Of a stretch of 24,615 nucleotides of DNA, positions 7,508 to 16,184 are shown piece by piece; positions within the stretch are counted from its first letter, which is position 1, and every line of letters starts with the position of its first letter. Under the pieces are notes generated by a model. The model was not told the DNA's origin, searched no databases, and saw only the letters and a program-made list of their open reading frames with translations. A program made the position numbers and the translations under genes. Source of the stretch: an uncultured Bacilli bacterium (lineage in GTDB: Bacteria; Bacillota_I; Bacilli_A; RF39; UBA660); contig CANRMU010000002.1 of assembly GCA_947631895.1 (NCBI GenBank), forward strand, positions 1-24,615, given 5' to 3'.

Positions 7508-10500
7508 ATGGGTGTATTTAAGATGTATAATGATTTAACTTTTTTTACAAATGAACCAGAAAGAAACTTATATGATAGATTTAATAAAATATTAAAAAGA
7601 GATACAAGATTTTTTGATGTTTTAGTTGGATACTTTAGAGCAAGTGGTTTTTATTTATTACAAGATTCTCTTGATAATATTGAAAAGACGAGAATTTTAA
7701 TTGGCATTAATACTGATAAAGAAGTTTTTGAAATGTATAAAGAATCTCAATTGCAAATTACTGAATTAAGCACATCTGCATATAATAGCAAAAAATTATA
7801 TTCAGAAAAGTTAAAACAAGAATTCAAAGATTCAGATGATACTGAAGAAGTTGAAAAAGGTGTTAAAAAGTTTGTTGAAATGCTTAGAAGTAATAAACTT
7901 GAATTGAGGGTATATACAAAACAACCAATACATGCAAAAGTTTATATTATGAGAAATTATGATGAGGCCTCTGATTATGGAAAGGTTATTACTGGTTCAA
8001 GTAACTTTTCTGAAAACGGGCTTCAAAATAATTTAGAATTTAATGTTGAATTAAAAAATTCTAATGATGTTAGATTTGCTTATGATAAATTTGAAGAACT
8101 ATGGGCAGATTCTGTTGAAGTTAATCAAGAATGTATAGATACAATTAAAAAAGATACATGGATAAAAAATGACATTACCCCTTATGAAATGTATTTAAAA
8201 TTCTTATATGAATATTTTAAAGAAGAAATAAATGATGATAAAACTTTTGATTTTAATCATGATTATGTTATTGATGGATTTAAAGCATATCAATATCAAA
8301 TGGACGCAGTTATTCAAGCAAAAAGAATTCTTGAAAAACATAATGGTGTATTTATTTCGGATGTTGTTGGTCTTGGAAAAACTTACATGTGTGCATTATT
8401 AGCAAAAGAATTATTTGGTGGTAAATTATTTATTGTTCCACCAGTATTGATTGATTATTGGAATAAAGTTTTACGTGAATTCGGTGTTCAAAATTTTAAT
8501 GTTCAATCAAATGGCGGTTTGAAAAAATTAAGTGAAAAAAAAATATATCATGAAGCAAAATATATTTTTATTGATGAGGCACATAAATTCAGAAGTGGTG
8601 AAACTGAATCATATAAAATGCTTGATGAAATTTGTTATAACAAGAAAGTTATTTTAATTACTGCTACCCCTCAAAATAATTACATTGTAGATATAGCAAA
8701 TCAAATGTATTTGTTTGAATCAAAGAAAAATTCTACAATTCCAGGTGTAAGAAACTTAGAAAACTTCTTCTCCAAATTAAGAAGTGATTTAAGCAAGTTT
8801 GATAAGAGTTCAGATGAGTATTATAATGCAGTTAGAATTGCTTCTCAAAAAGTTCGTGATAATGTTTTAAGAGAAGTAATGATTAGAAGAACTCGTACAG
8901 AAATTATGAATAACTATAAAGAGGATTTAGAAAAACAAGGATTAACATTTCCAAAACTTGGAAATCCTATTAAAGAAACTTATGAATTTGATGAAACAAC
9001 GGAAAAAATATTTGAAGATACAATTGAATCAATAAAAATACTTACTTACTCTCGTTATAAACCATTAACATATGTTAAAGAAGAGTTCTTAAATAAAGAA
9101 CAAAATCAATTGTTAACTGGTCAAAGAAACATGGGTGCTTTCATGAAAGGTGTCTTAGTTAAGAGACTTGAAAGTAGTAAATATGCGTTTGAAATGACTT
9201 TAAGTAGATTTATTACCTCTCATGAAAATTTTATTAAAATGTATAATGATGGCGAAGTATGGATTAGTAGAAAATTAAATGTTGATGAATTATTAGATAA
9301 CAATGATTTTGAAACTTTAATTGATGCCAAAGAAAAAGGAAATGCTTTCTCATTTAAATCAAATCAATTTAGAGAATCATTTATAAATGACTTATATAAT
9401 GATTTAGAAGTATTAAGAAAATTAAAAGATATGTGGGATAGAATTGATCATGATTGTAAGTTAGATAATTTTATAGAACTACTACAAAAGGATAAAAAAT
9501 TACATAATAAAGTTATTATTTTTACCGAGTCATCTGAAACTGCCCAATATTTAAGAGAAAATATCGAATCTAAGTTAAATAGAAATGTAATTTTATTTAC
9601 TGGTTCTATGAGTGAAAAAATTAAGAATGAAATTAGAAATAATTTTGACCCTAATGTTGATAAGGAAAATGTTAGAAATGATTACGATATTTTAGTTACT
9701 ACAGATGTTCTTGCCGAGGGTATGAACTTACATAGAAGTAATGTTATTATTAATTATGATTTACCATGGAATCCAACTCGTATAATGCAGCGAGTTGGCC
9801 GTATAAATAGAGTTGGAACTAAACATACAGAATTATTTGTATATAATTACTTTCCAACTACAAATTCTGATGACATTAACCATCAAAGTGAAAATATAAT
9901 TACAAAAATTCAAATGTTTCATGATATTTTAGGAGAAGATTCAAAATTCTTAACATCAGAAGAAAATATCTCAACACATGAATTATTTAAGAGAATGACA
10001 ACAATTGATGATGATGATGAAATTGGATTAAATTCAGAATTACATTATTTGAAAGTTATTAGAGATATTAGAGATAAAGAACCCGAATTATTTAATAAAA
10101 TTAAGAACTTACCTCAAAAAGTTAAAATTGGAAGAAATGGTTCTAATAATGAATTGATTACATTCTTTAGAAAAGGATATGTAAAAAAATTCTATCTTGC
10201 AAATGAGACAAATTGTGATGAATTAAATTTTGATAGTGCAATTAAAATGCTTGAAACAACAAAAGATGAAAAATCAATTAAAGTAGATTCAAATTATTAT
10301 CCTTTATTAAACAAAAATAAAAAGTATTTTGATGAGTATGAAAATAATATTGAGGGAGATTTTGAAGAGTCATACCAAAGAAAAGGAAAAAGTAATGCTG
10401 AAATTTTGATAAAAATATTAAAAGAAGTTCTTAAACAAGAAAGTGTTTTAACTTCTGAAGAATTGGATAAATGTTATAAGACAATTGAAATATTACAAAA

Positions 10501-10699
10501 TGGTGAATTACCACCTAAAATATTGAAAGAAGCAAATAAATTACAAAAATTAAATGTTAGGTCAAATGATGATTTAATTGCTTTCTTCAAAGAATTTGTT
10601 AACATGATTCCAAATACTTATTACAATTCTAATATAAACAAAAAAACAGATGAGAGTGTTCAAAAAGAAATAATACTATCAGAACTATTTATGAATTAA
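7508..10699 (+). CDS. PLD nuclease-SNF2/DEAH helicase fusion, probable restriction subunit
   Basis: A protein of 1063 residues (1058 if it starts at ATG 7523, where family-like MYNDLTFF begins; neither start has a strong ribosome site). Domain order: N-terminal phospholipase-D-like domain with one HxK motif (H142, K144), GSSNFSENGL (N166) and E177; then an SF2/SNF2 helicase with Walker A GLGKT (288-292), DEAH (356-359), TATP (385-388), a second lobe with TTDVLAEGMNLH, and arginine-finger motif QRVGRINRVG (about 760-770); then about 260 charged residues of unknown fold. The PLD domain should cut DNA (an HxK dimer is typical) and the helicase should translocate on DNA using ATP. A methyltransferase gene follows after 10 nt. 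This matches ATP-dependent restriction, with nuclease and motor fused. No specificity domain is seen here; it lies in the partner. Confidence 0.88.
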   Translation: MGVFKMYNDLTFFTNEPERNLYDRFNKILKRDTRFFDVLVGYFRASGFYLLQDSLDNIEKTRILIGINTDKEVFEMYKESQLQITELSTSAYNSKKLYSEKLKQEFKDSDDTEEVEKGVKKFVEMLRSNKLELRVYTKQPIHAKVYIMRNYDEASDYGKVITGSSNFSENGLQNNLEFNVELKNSNDVRFAYDKFEELWADSVEVNQECIDTIKKDTWIKNDITPYEMYLKFLYEYFKEEINDDKTFDFNHDYVIDGFKAYQYQMDAVIQAKRILEKHNGVFISDVVGLGKTYMCALLAKELFGGKLFIVPPVLIDYWNKVLREFGVQNFNVQSNGGLKKLSEKKIYHEAKYIFIDEAHKFRSGETESYKMLDEICYNKKVILITATPQNNYIVDIANQMYLFESKKNSTIPGVRNLENFFSKLRSDLSKFDKSSDEYYNAVRIASQKVRDNVLREVMIRRTRTEIMNNYKEDLEKQGLTFPKLGNPIKETYEFDETTEKIFEDTIESIKILTYSRYKPLTYVKEEFLNKEQNQLLTGQRNMGAFMKGVLVKRLESSKYAFEMTLSRFITSHENFIKMYNDGEVWISRKLNVDELLDNNDFETLIDAKEKGNAFSFKSNQFRESFINDLYNDLEVLRKLKDMWDRIDHDCKLDNFIELLQKDKKLHNKVIIFTESSETAQYLRENIESKLNRNVILFTGSMSEKIKNEIRNNFDPNVDKENVRNDYDILVTTDVLAEGMNLHRSNVIINYDLPWNPTRIMQRVGRINRVGTKHTELFVYNYFPTTNSDDINHQSENIITKIQMFHDILGEDSKFLTSEENISTHELFKRMTTIDDDDEIGLNSELHYLKVIRDIRDKEPELFNKIKNLPQKVKIGRNGSNNELITFFRKGYVKKFYLANETNCDELNFDSAIKMLETTKDEKSIKVDSNYYPLLNKNKKYFDEYENNIEGDFEESYQRKGKSNAEILIKILKEVLKQESVLTSEELDKCYKTIEILQNGELPPKILKEANKLQKLNVRSNDDLIAFFKEFVNMIPNTYYNSNINKKTDESVQKEIILSELFMN

Positions 10700-10709
10700 G
10701 GTGAATTAA

Positions 10710-13700
10710 ATGAGTGCAAAAAATAGAAGTTATTTAGAGTTACTACAACATAAATTTGATGAAAAAAAGTTTGTTGAATTTATTATAGACTTGTTAAATT
10801 TAGATATTATTTCATTAAATAAGAATGTAAATGAAATAACCAACATTTCTAATCAATACAAAGATAATATAAGTTTCTATAAATTTATAGCAAATTATAG
10901 TGACGGTATGAATAATATTGGGGTATTTATTATAAAATTAAATAATACTACATCAACTCGTGCAAGAAATCTACAAAGAAACTTCATTGCTACATTGTTA
11001 AAAAAATATGATTTAGATGGAGCTTTAGTATCTTTCTATTCTGATAGAGAAAATTCATGGAGATTTTCATTTGTAAAAAAAGAATTAAGTTTTGCTGATA
11101 AAGGTGTTAAAGAAGAACTAACGTCTGCAAAAAGATATTCTTACCTTGTTGGCGAGGGTGAGTCTGTTCATACTGCCCAAGAATTTTTGCTTAAACTTTT
11201 AGATATAGATGATAGAAGAATTACTTTAGATGATATTGAAAAACAATTTGATGTAGAAAAAGTAACTAAAAAGTTCTTTGAAGAATATAAGGAAAAGTAT
11301 TTAAAATTAAAAGAATTCTTGGATAAAAATGAAGACTTTCAAACAGAGGCCAAAAATTGTGATTTTGATTCAGCAGAATTTGCTAAAAAATTGATGGGTC
11401 AAATTGTATTCTTATACTTTCTTCAAAAAAAAGGATGGCTTGGTGTTCAACTAATACCAAACGAATTATCTAAAGAAGAATATAATGAATTGATTTCATC
11501 TAATGATATCGTTTCACAAAATTTAATAAAGAATTATTTTCTATATGCAGAAGACAAATATATTGTTGAAAAAACAAAACTTAGAATTTCACAAGTGCCT
11601 GAAGATATAATAAGCTTATCAAATGTATTTAAGAACACATCTTTTGATAAGCCTTGGGGTTCTGGAGACAAAGAATTTATAAGACACATTTTTACACAAG
11701 CAAAAATAGAACATAAGAACTTCTTTGATGATTACCTTGAATATTTTTTTTATAATGGATTAAATGAAAAAAGAGAAAATCAATTTTTTCCTTTATTTAA
11801 CTGCAAAATACCTTTTTTAAATGGTGGATTATTTGAACCTTTAAATAATTATAGTTGGTTAAGTGCTCATTTTGAAATTCCTAATAATCTCTTTAGTAAT
11901 GATGATAAAGATGGAATATTAGATTTTTTAGATTTATATAATTTTACTATTGATGAAGAAGAACCTTTAGAAAAAGATATTGCAGTTGACCCAGAAATGT
12001 TAGGTAAAATCTTTGAAAACTTGCTTGATGTTAATGAAAGAGCGTCTAAAGGGGCATTTTATACTCCAAGAGAAATAGTGCATTATATGTGTCAAGAAAG
12101 TTTAGCAAAGTATTTGGTTAATAATGTATCGGTTGATTATGACGAAATATCAGAATTTATAAAGTATGGAGATGTAATTAGTCACTACGATTGGGAATTA
12201 TCATTAGATGAAAATTTTGATTTTAGAATTGGAAAAACTATATATAATCATCTTTTAGAACTTGATAATGCTTTATTCAATGTTAAAATTGCAGACCCAG
12301 CTGTTGGAAGTGGTGCATTCCCACTTGGTATGTTAAATGAAATAGTTAATCTTAGAATTAATATTCAAACATATTTACTTATACAACAAGAATTAGGTGA
12401 AATATCGTTAGAAGAACTATATAATACTGAACATTTACAAACCGATATCTATAAAATGAAATTACAAACAATTGAAAATTCTATATATGCAGTTGATATT
12501 GAAACTAGTGCAGTAGATATAGCTAAATTAAGGCTTTGGTTATCATTAATTGTTGATTATCCTAATGATAGTGAACCAAGACCATTACCAAATCTTGATT
12601 GTAAAATAATGCAAGGCAATAGTTTGATGGATGAATATGAGGGTGTTTTATTATTCAGTGAAAAAATGTTATCTAATAATCTAAAGAATTATCATAGAAA
12701 CGAATCACAATTGACAAGGGTTTCTGATATACATATTAAACAAACATTATTTGATGATTCGAAAAATATGGAACAATATATAGAAAATTTATTGTATTTA
12801 CAAAAAGAATATTTTAATACTAGTGATAACAAATTAAAAAAAGAACTAAAAGAAAAAATAGATTTAATTCAAATGGGAATGGTTGAAGAATCTCTAAAAG
12901 ATTCTCCCAAGAAGTTATATGATTTTAGAATTGCTTCGAAAAAAAGACAAAAACCATGGTTTATTTGGAGACTTGAATTCTACGATGTTTTTAAAAAGAA
13001 TAATGGATTTGATATTGTTATTGGTAATCCACCCTATATTGATTCGGAAAGCATGACAAATGCTGACCCAGAATTAAGAAAACAATACGCTAATAAATAT
13101 AAATTGGCTAAAGGAAACTGGGATATATATATTATATTTTTTGAACTTGCCTTTAATTTGTTAAATGAAAAAGGCAATATGATTTATATTACACCAGACA
13201 AATGGGTATCAAAAACATTTGGAGATGAACTAAGAAAAAATTTATATAAAAATATTGATAGTATTTTGGTTGCTGGCAGAAAAATATTTGAGTCTGCTAA
13301 AGTAGATTCAATTATTACCAATATTAATAAGGTCATTCATGATTATATAATAATCAAAAAATATGAATTAGGTACGCAAGAATCTATAAGCAAAAAAATA
13401 TTAACAGAACCTTATAAATTGGATGTGTTATTTTCCAAACATTTAAATATGATTTTAAAGATGATTAAGAATAGTACACCTTTATCAGAAAAATTTCACG
13501 TTAAAACTGAAAGTGCTTGTGCAACTTCTGATGCCTATTTGTTAAAGAAAATAATTAAAAATGATTTTGAAGAAAATTGTGAAAAAAAGTATAAAGTTAT
13601 CAACACAGGAACTATCGTTCCATTTGGTAATTTATATGGAATCAAAAAAATGACATATTTAAAAGATAAATACTTATATCCAATAGTAACGGTCAAAGAT

Positions 13701-14135
13701 TTTAACAATAAATTTCATAATAAATACGCAACAATGGTTAATTGTAAAAAATTAATAATGAAAGGACTAAATCTTTTAGATGGATGTATAGATTTTGTTG
13801 GTGATATATTGCCTGGAAAAACTACACTTGTTATAAAATCTGATGAAGACAATAGTTTAAAAATAATACTAGGATTCTTGCAAAGTAAAGCCGTAGCATT
13901 TTACATTAACGAAACGTATTCATCATGTAGTTATAATGGAGGAATTACTTTTACTAAGGAAATGATTGATAATATTCCTATACCTTTTATGAGTGAACAA
14001 GATGAAATTAATATTATAAATTTAGTTGATAGAATTATTGGCAACAATGACAAAGATAATTCTATTGATAAATTAAATGTTTATATAAATAATTTGTATA
14101 AATTGGAGAGTGAAGACATAGAAGGGATTTCATAA
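10710..14135 (+). CDS. Eco57I/PglX-like DNA adenine methyltransferase with TaqI-type specificity domain
   Basis: A 1141-residue protein. Residues 1-130 form an alpha/beta domain containing IGVFIIKL and SWRFSFVKKE, common at the N-terminus of this family; I see no convincing PD-(D/E)XK nuclease motif in it. A helical linker follows. GKIFENLLDVNERASKGAFY at about 431-450, continuing into TPREIV, leads into the SAM-binding motif ADPAVGSGAF (528-537), and the catalytic motif is NPPY (773-776), typical of N6-adenine methylation. Residues about 900-1120 resemble a TaqI-like recognition domain, with NGGITFTKEMIDNIPIP near its end. AAGGTG overlapping the helicase stop gives tight coupling. A strong terminator follows. 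It is expected to mark self DNA and to give sequence recognition for the PLD-helicase partner; whether it works alone or only in complex is unknown. Confidence 0.9.
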   Translation: MSAKNRSYLELLQHKFDEKKFVEFIIDLLNLDIISLNKNVNEITNISNQYKDNISFYKFIANYSDGMNNIGVFIIKLNNTTSTRARNLQRNFIATLLKKYDLDGALVSFYSDRENSWRFSFVKKELSFADKGVKEELTSAKRYSYLVGEGESVHTAQEFLLKLLDIDDRRITLDDIEKQFDVEKVTKKFFEEYKEKYLKLKEFLDKNEDFQTEAKNCDFDSAEFAKKLMGQIVFLYFLQKKGWLGVQLIPNELSKEEYNELISSNDIVSQNLIKNYFLYAEDKYIVEKTKLRISQVPEDIISLSNVFKNTSFDKPWGSGDKEFIRHIFTQAKIEHKNFFDDYLEYFFYNGLNEKRENQFFPLFNCKIPFLNGGLFEPLNNYSWLSAHFEIPNNLFSNDDKDGILDFLDLYNFTIDEEEPLEKDIAVDPEMLGKIFENLLDVNERASKGAFYTPREIVHYMCQESLAKYLVNNVSVDYDEISEFIKYGDVISHYDWELSLDENFDFRIGKTIYNHLLELDNALFNVKIADPAVGSGAFPLGMLNEIVNLRINIQTYLLIQQELGEISLEELYNTEHLQTDIYKMKLQTIENSIYAVDIETSAVDIAKLRLWLSLIVDYPNDSEPRPLPNLDCKIMQGNSLMDEYEGVLLFSEKMLSNNLKNYHRNESQLTRVSDIHIKQTLFDDSKNMEQYIENLLYLQKEYFNTSDNKLKKELKEKIDLIQMGMVEESLKDSPKKLYDFRIASKKRQKPWFIWRLEFYDVFKKNNGFDIVIGNPPYIDSESMTNADPELRKQYANKYKLAKGNWDIYIIFFELAFNLLNEKGNMIYITPDKWVSKTFGDELRKNLYKNIDSILVAGRKIFESAKVDSIITNINKVIHDYIIIKKYELGTQESISKKILTEPYKLDVLFSKHLNMILKMIKNSTPLSEKFHVKTESACATSDAYLLKKIIKNDFEENCEKKYKVINTGTIVPFGNLYGIKKMTYLKDKYLYPIVTVKDFNNKFHNKYATMVNCKKLIMKGLNLLDGCIDFVGDILPGKTTLVIKSDEDNSLKIILGFLQSKAVAFYINETYSSCSYNGGITFTKEMIDNIPIPFMSEQDEINIINLVDRIIGNNDKDNSIDKLNVYINNLYKLESEDIEGIS

Positions 14136-14144
14136 TTTAATTTT

Positions 14145-14171
14145 AAAAGTAGTCTAATAGACTGCTTTTTT
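14145..14171 (+). terminator. Terminator of the helicase-methyltransferase operon
   Basis: AAAAGTAGTCT pairs with AGACTGCTTTT (11 bp, one G-U) around AAT, followed by six T. It faces the recA terminator. Confidence 0.9.
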
Positions 14172-14273
14172 GTTATCAAATGTGAAAAAGATATAGCTCT
14201 CACCGTTTTTCAAATAGTCATTGTGAAACATGATTAAGTCTCAGAACCCGTGGAAACTTAATAGCACTTCCTT

Positions 14274-14301
14274 AAAAAAGAACTTCACAATTAAAGTTCT
14301 T
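14274..14301 (-). terminator. Terminator of recA
   Basis: Minus-strand AAGAACTT, an 8-nt loop, AAGTTCTT, then a T run (six). The stem overlaps the recA stop codon. Confidence 0.88.
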
Positions 14302-15334
14302 CTTTACTATCTTCAACTTCTTCACTAATTTTTTTAAACCCATAATGTTCTCTAATTTTATTTTCTAATTCGATTTTTAAAGCTTTATTTTCTTTAAGTA
14401 AGTTTTTAACATTTTCTTTTCCTTGACCAATTTTCTCACCTTTATAAGCATACCAAGCTCCAGATTTATCAATAATATTTAACTCACTTGCTAAATCAAC
14501 AATTTCTCCTTCTCTACTTACTCCTTCACCATACATAATATCGACGCATGCACTTTTAAATGGTGGAGCAACCTTATTTTTAACAACTTTAATATTTGTT
14601 TTATTACCAATAACGGAATCACTACCTTTAATTTGTTCTCCTCTTCTAACATCTAAACGAATTGTTGAATAAAATTTTAGGGCTCTTCCTCCAGGAGTAG
14701 TTTCAGGATTACCAAACATCACTCCAACTTTTTCTCTTAATTGATTAATAAAAATCGCTGTAGTTTTAGTTTTATTGATTGTTCCAGATAATTTTCTTAG
14801 AGCTTGACTCATTAATCTTGCTTGAAGACCAACATGAGCATCACCCATATCCCCATCTATTTCAGCTTGAGGAACCAATGCTGCTACAGAATCAATTACA
14901 ATAATATTTACTGCTTCACTACGAACTAGAGCTTCACATATTTCTAGGGCTTGTTCTCCTGTATCTGGTTGACTTAATAATAGTTCATTAATATTAACTC
15001 CTAAATTTTTAGCATAAACAGGATCTAGGGCATGTTCAGCATCAATAAAAGCTGCTCTTCCTCCTTCTTTTTGAACCTCCGCGATAGCTTGAAGCGCAAA
15101 AGTTGTTTTACCAGAAGACTCTGGTCCATAAATTTCAATAATTCTTCCCTTAGGATATCCACCAACTCCTAAAGCGATATCTAAAGATAATGAACCAGAT
15201 GATGTAACATCAATTTCCATATGTTCATTACCCCCTAATTTCATAATAGCCCCTTTACCAAATTGTTTTTCAATATCAGCTAAAACTTGTTCTAAAGCTT
15301 TATCTTTATCTTTAGTATCTTTTACTGTTTTCAT
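14291..15334 (-). CDS. recA: Recombinase RecA
   Basis: DNA strand-exchange ATPase, central to recombinational repair and SOS induction (it stimulates LexA self-cleavage). It has 347 residues, normal length. Walker A GPESSGKT is at 70-77, and conserved IDAEHALDP, INQLREKVGVMFGNPETT and GGRALKFY are present. The acidic C-terminus ends SEEVEDSKEEL. GAGGAAG stands before ATG. The promoter TTGACA/TAAAAT has a LexA box immediately upstream, so it is SOS-inducible. The order rodZ-pgsA-recA matches Bacillus except that cinA, usually between pgsA and recA, is absent and a 31-codon ORF occupies the place. Confidence 0.98.
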   Translation of the reverse strand: MKTVKDTKDKDKALEQVLADIEKQFGKGAIMKLGGNEHMEIDVTSSGSLSLDIALGVGGYPKGRIIEIYGPESSGKTTFALQAIAEVQKEGGRAAFIDAEHALDPVYAKNLGVNINELLLSQPDTGEQALEICEALVRSEAVNIIVIDSVAALVPQAEIDGDMGDAHVGLQARLMSQALRKLSGTINKTKTTAIFINQLREKVGVMFGNPETTPGGRALKFYSTIRLDVRRGEQIKGSDSVIGNKTNIKVVKNKVAPPFKSACVDIMYGEGVSREGEIVDLASELNIIDKSGAWYAYKGEKIGQGKENVKNLLKENKALKIELENKIREHYGFKKISEEVEDSKEEL

Positions 15335-15360
15335 AACTTCCTCATCTTTCTAACAAATTT

Positions 15361-15389
15361 ATTTTATCTTAGTTTTAAATCTTTGTCAA
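15361..15389 (-). promoter_or_regulatory. recA promoter
   Basis: Perfect TTGACA (15384-15389), a 17-nt spacer and TAAAAT (15361-15366) on the minus strand, just downstream of the LexA box. Confidence 0.88.
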
Positions 15390-15398
15390 CACTTTTTG

Positions 15399-15412
15399 CG
15401 AACAAATGTTTT
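15399..15412. promoter_or_regulatory. LexA-binding site (SOS box) of recA
   Basis: CGAACAAATGTTTT matches the Bacillus-type SOS box CGAACRNRYGTTYC at 13 of 14 positions. It lies 9 nt upstream of the recA -35, where LexA would block RNA polymerase. Confidence 0.85.
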
Positions 15413-15508
15413 CTAACTACTACTTAAATATATTAATCTTTTTTCATTATTAGTTAAATTATTTTTAGTATATAAAAAACTAATTTTTACTTTCTTAATT
15501 TTAACCAT
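15413..15508 (-). CDS. Small basic protein, 31 residues, between pgsA and recA
   Basis: Not recognised. ATG at 15506-15508 follows AAAAGGAGG with 7-nt spacing, which is close to ideal. The peptide begins MVKIKKVKISFLYTK and ends RLIYLSSS; it is basic with no membrane segment. TAG abuts the LexA box of recA. A candidate promoter (TTTACT/TATAAT) lies just upstream, and the ribosome site is inside a hairpin, so translation may be conditional. It could be a regulated small protein or a leader peptide. The alternative, that the hairpin is simply the pgsA terminator and the ORF is chance, is not excluded. Confidence 0.5.
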   Translation of the reverse strand: MVKIKKVKISFLYTKNNLTNNEKRLIYLSSS

Positions 15509-15512
15509 TTAA

Positions 15513-15538
15513 AAACCTCCTTTTTAAAAGTGAGGTTT
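15513..15538 (-). promoter_or_regulatory. Hairpin hiding the ribosome site of the 31-codon ORF, or pgsA terminator
   Basis: Minus-strand AAACCTC pairs with GAGGTTT, with CTTTT/AAAAG pairing continuing inside. The 3' arm holds GGAGG of the small ORF. Five T follow, so it can also be read as an intrinsic terminator for pgsA. Confidence 0.65.
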
Positions 15539-15566
15539 ATTATAAACATATTTATTTTTTAGTAAA
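15539..15566 (-). promoter_or_regulatory. Candidate promoter for the 31-codon ORF
   Basis: TTTACT (15561-15566), a 16-nt spacer and perfect TATAAT (15539-15544). Initiation would fall at or in the 5' arm of the hairpin. Confidence 0.45.
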
Positions 15567-15584
15567 TAACTTCGACAAAATTTA

Positions 15585-16175
15585 TCATTTTTTAGCATTC
15601 TTAGTTATCTCAAAATAATAAATAACTCCTGATACAACTGATAAAACAGTTGCAATATAAATAAAGATATAATCTAATTTAATATTCCATAATTCAAATG
15701 GCATATTATAAAATAAAACTAAGGTTAAACCAAGCATCATAAAGATTGTTTTAACTTTACCCCAAATACTAGCTTTTACAACAACCCCTTTACTAGCACT
15801 TAATGTTTTTAAGGCATCCACAAATATATCTCTAGAAATTATAATAACTGGTATTACTTCACTAATAAAACCTTGATAAGCTAATATAATTAATAAACCG
15901 TTTACTAATATTTTATCAGCAATAGCATCTAGGCAAGCCCCAAAATCAGTTGTCATATTATTACTTCTAGCAATTCGTCCATCAAAATAATCAGTAATAG
16001 ATGCAATAATAAAGACGATACCAACAATTAAATATCTAATATCAATTAATACTTTCCCGCCCGCAATAAACTGGGGAAAACTTATATTAAAATCATTCCA
16101 AGGTATTAATAAAAAGACCATAATAAAAATTGCCATAATAATTCGACTAATAGTTAAACGATTTGCTAAATTCAT
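15585..16175 (-). CDS. pgsA: CDP-diacylglycerol-glycerol-3-phosphate 3-phosphatidyltransferase
   Basis: Makes phosphatidylglycerophosphate, the first committed step to phosphatidylglycerol, in the membrane. It has 196 residues. The full CDP-alcohol phosphotransferase signature D-x2-DG-x2-AR-x8-G-x3-D-x3-D is present (D62, D65, G66, A69, R70, G79, D83, D87). Hydrophobic helices span most of the rest (about 10-24, 46-60, 90-105, 147-160, 170-190). AAGGAGG directly follows the rodZ stop, so the two genes are co-transcribed. The rodZ-pgsA order is conserved in Bacillus. Confidence 0.95.
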   Translation of the reverse strand: MNLANRLTISRIIMAIFIMVFLLIPWNDFNISFPQFIAGGKVLIDIRYLIVGIVFIIASITDYFDGRIARSNNMTTDFGACLDAIADKILVNGLLIILAYQGFISEVIPVIIISRDIFVDALKTLSASKGVVVKASIWGKVKTIFMMLGLTLVLFYNMPFELWNIKLDYIFIYIATVLSVVSGVIYYFEITKNAKK

Positions 16176-16184
16176 AATACCTCC

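Noticed and set aside
7508..14135. DISARM or BREX locus
   Set aside because: The companion genes that define those systems (drmA/drmB; brxA/brxB/brxC/pglZ) are absent; only the PLD-helicase and the methyltransferase are present.
14185..14275. CRISPR repeat or tracrRNA-like element
   Set aside because: No repeated unit, no spacers and no cas genes; only a short unexplained structured segment.
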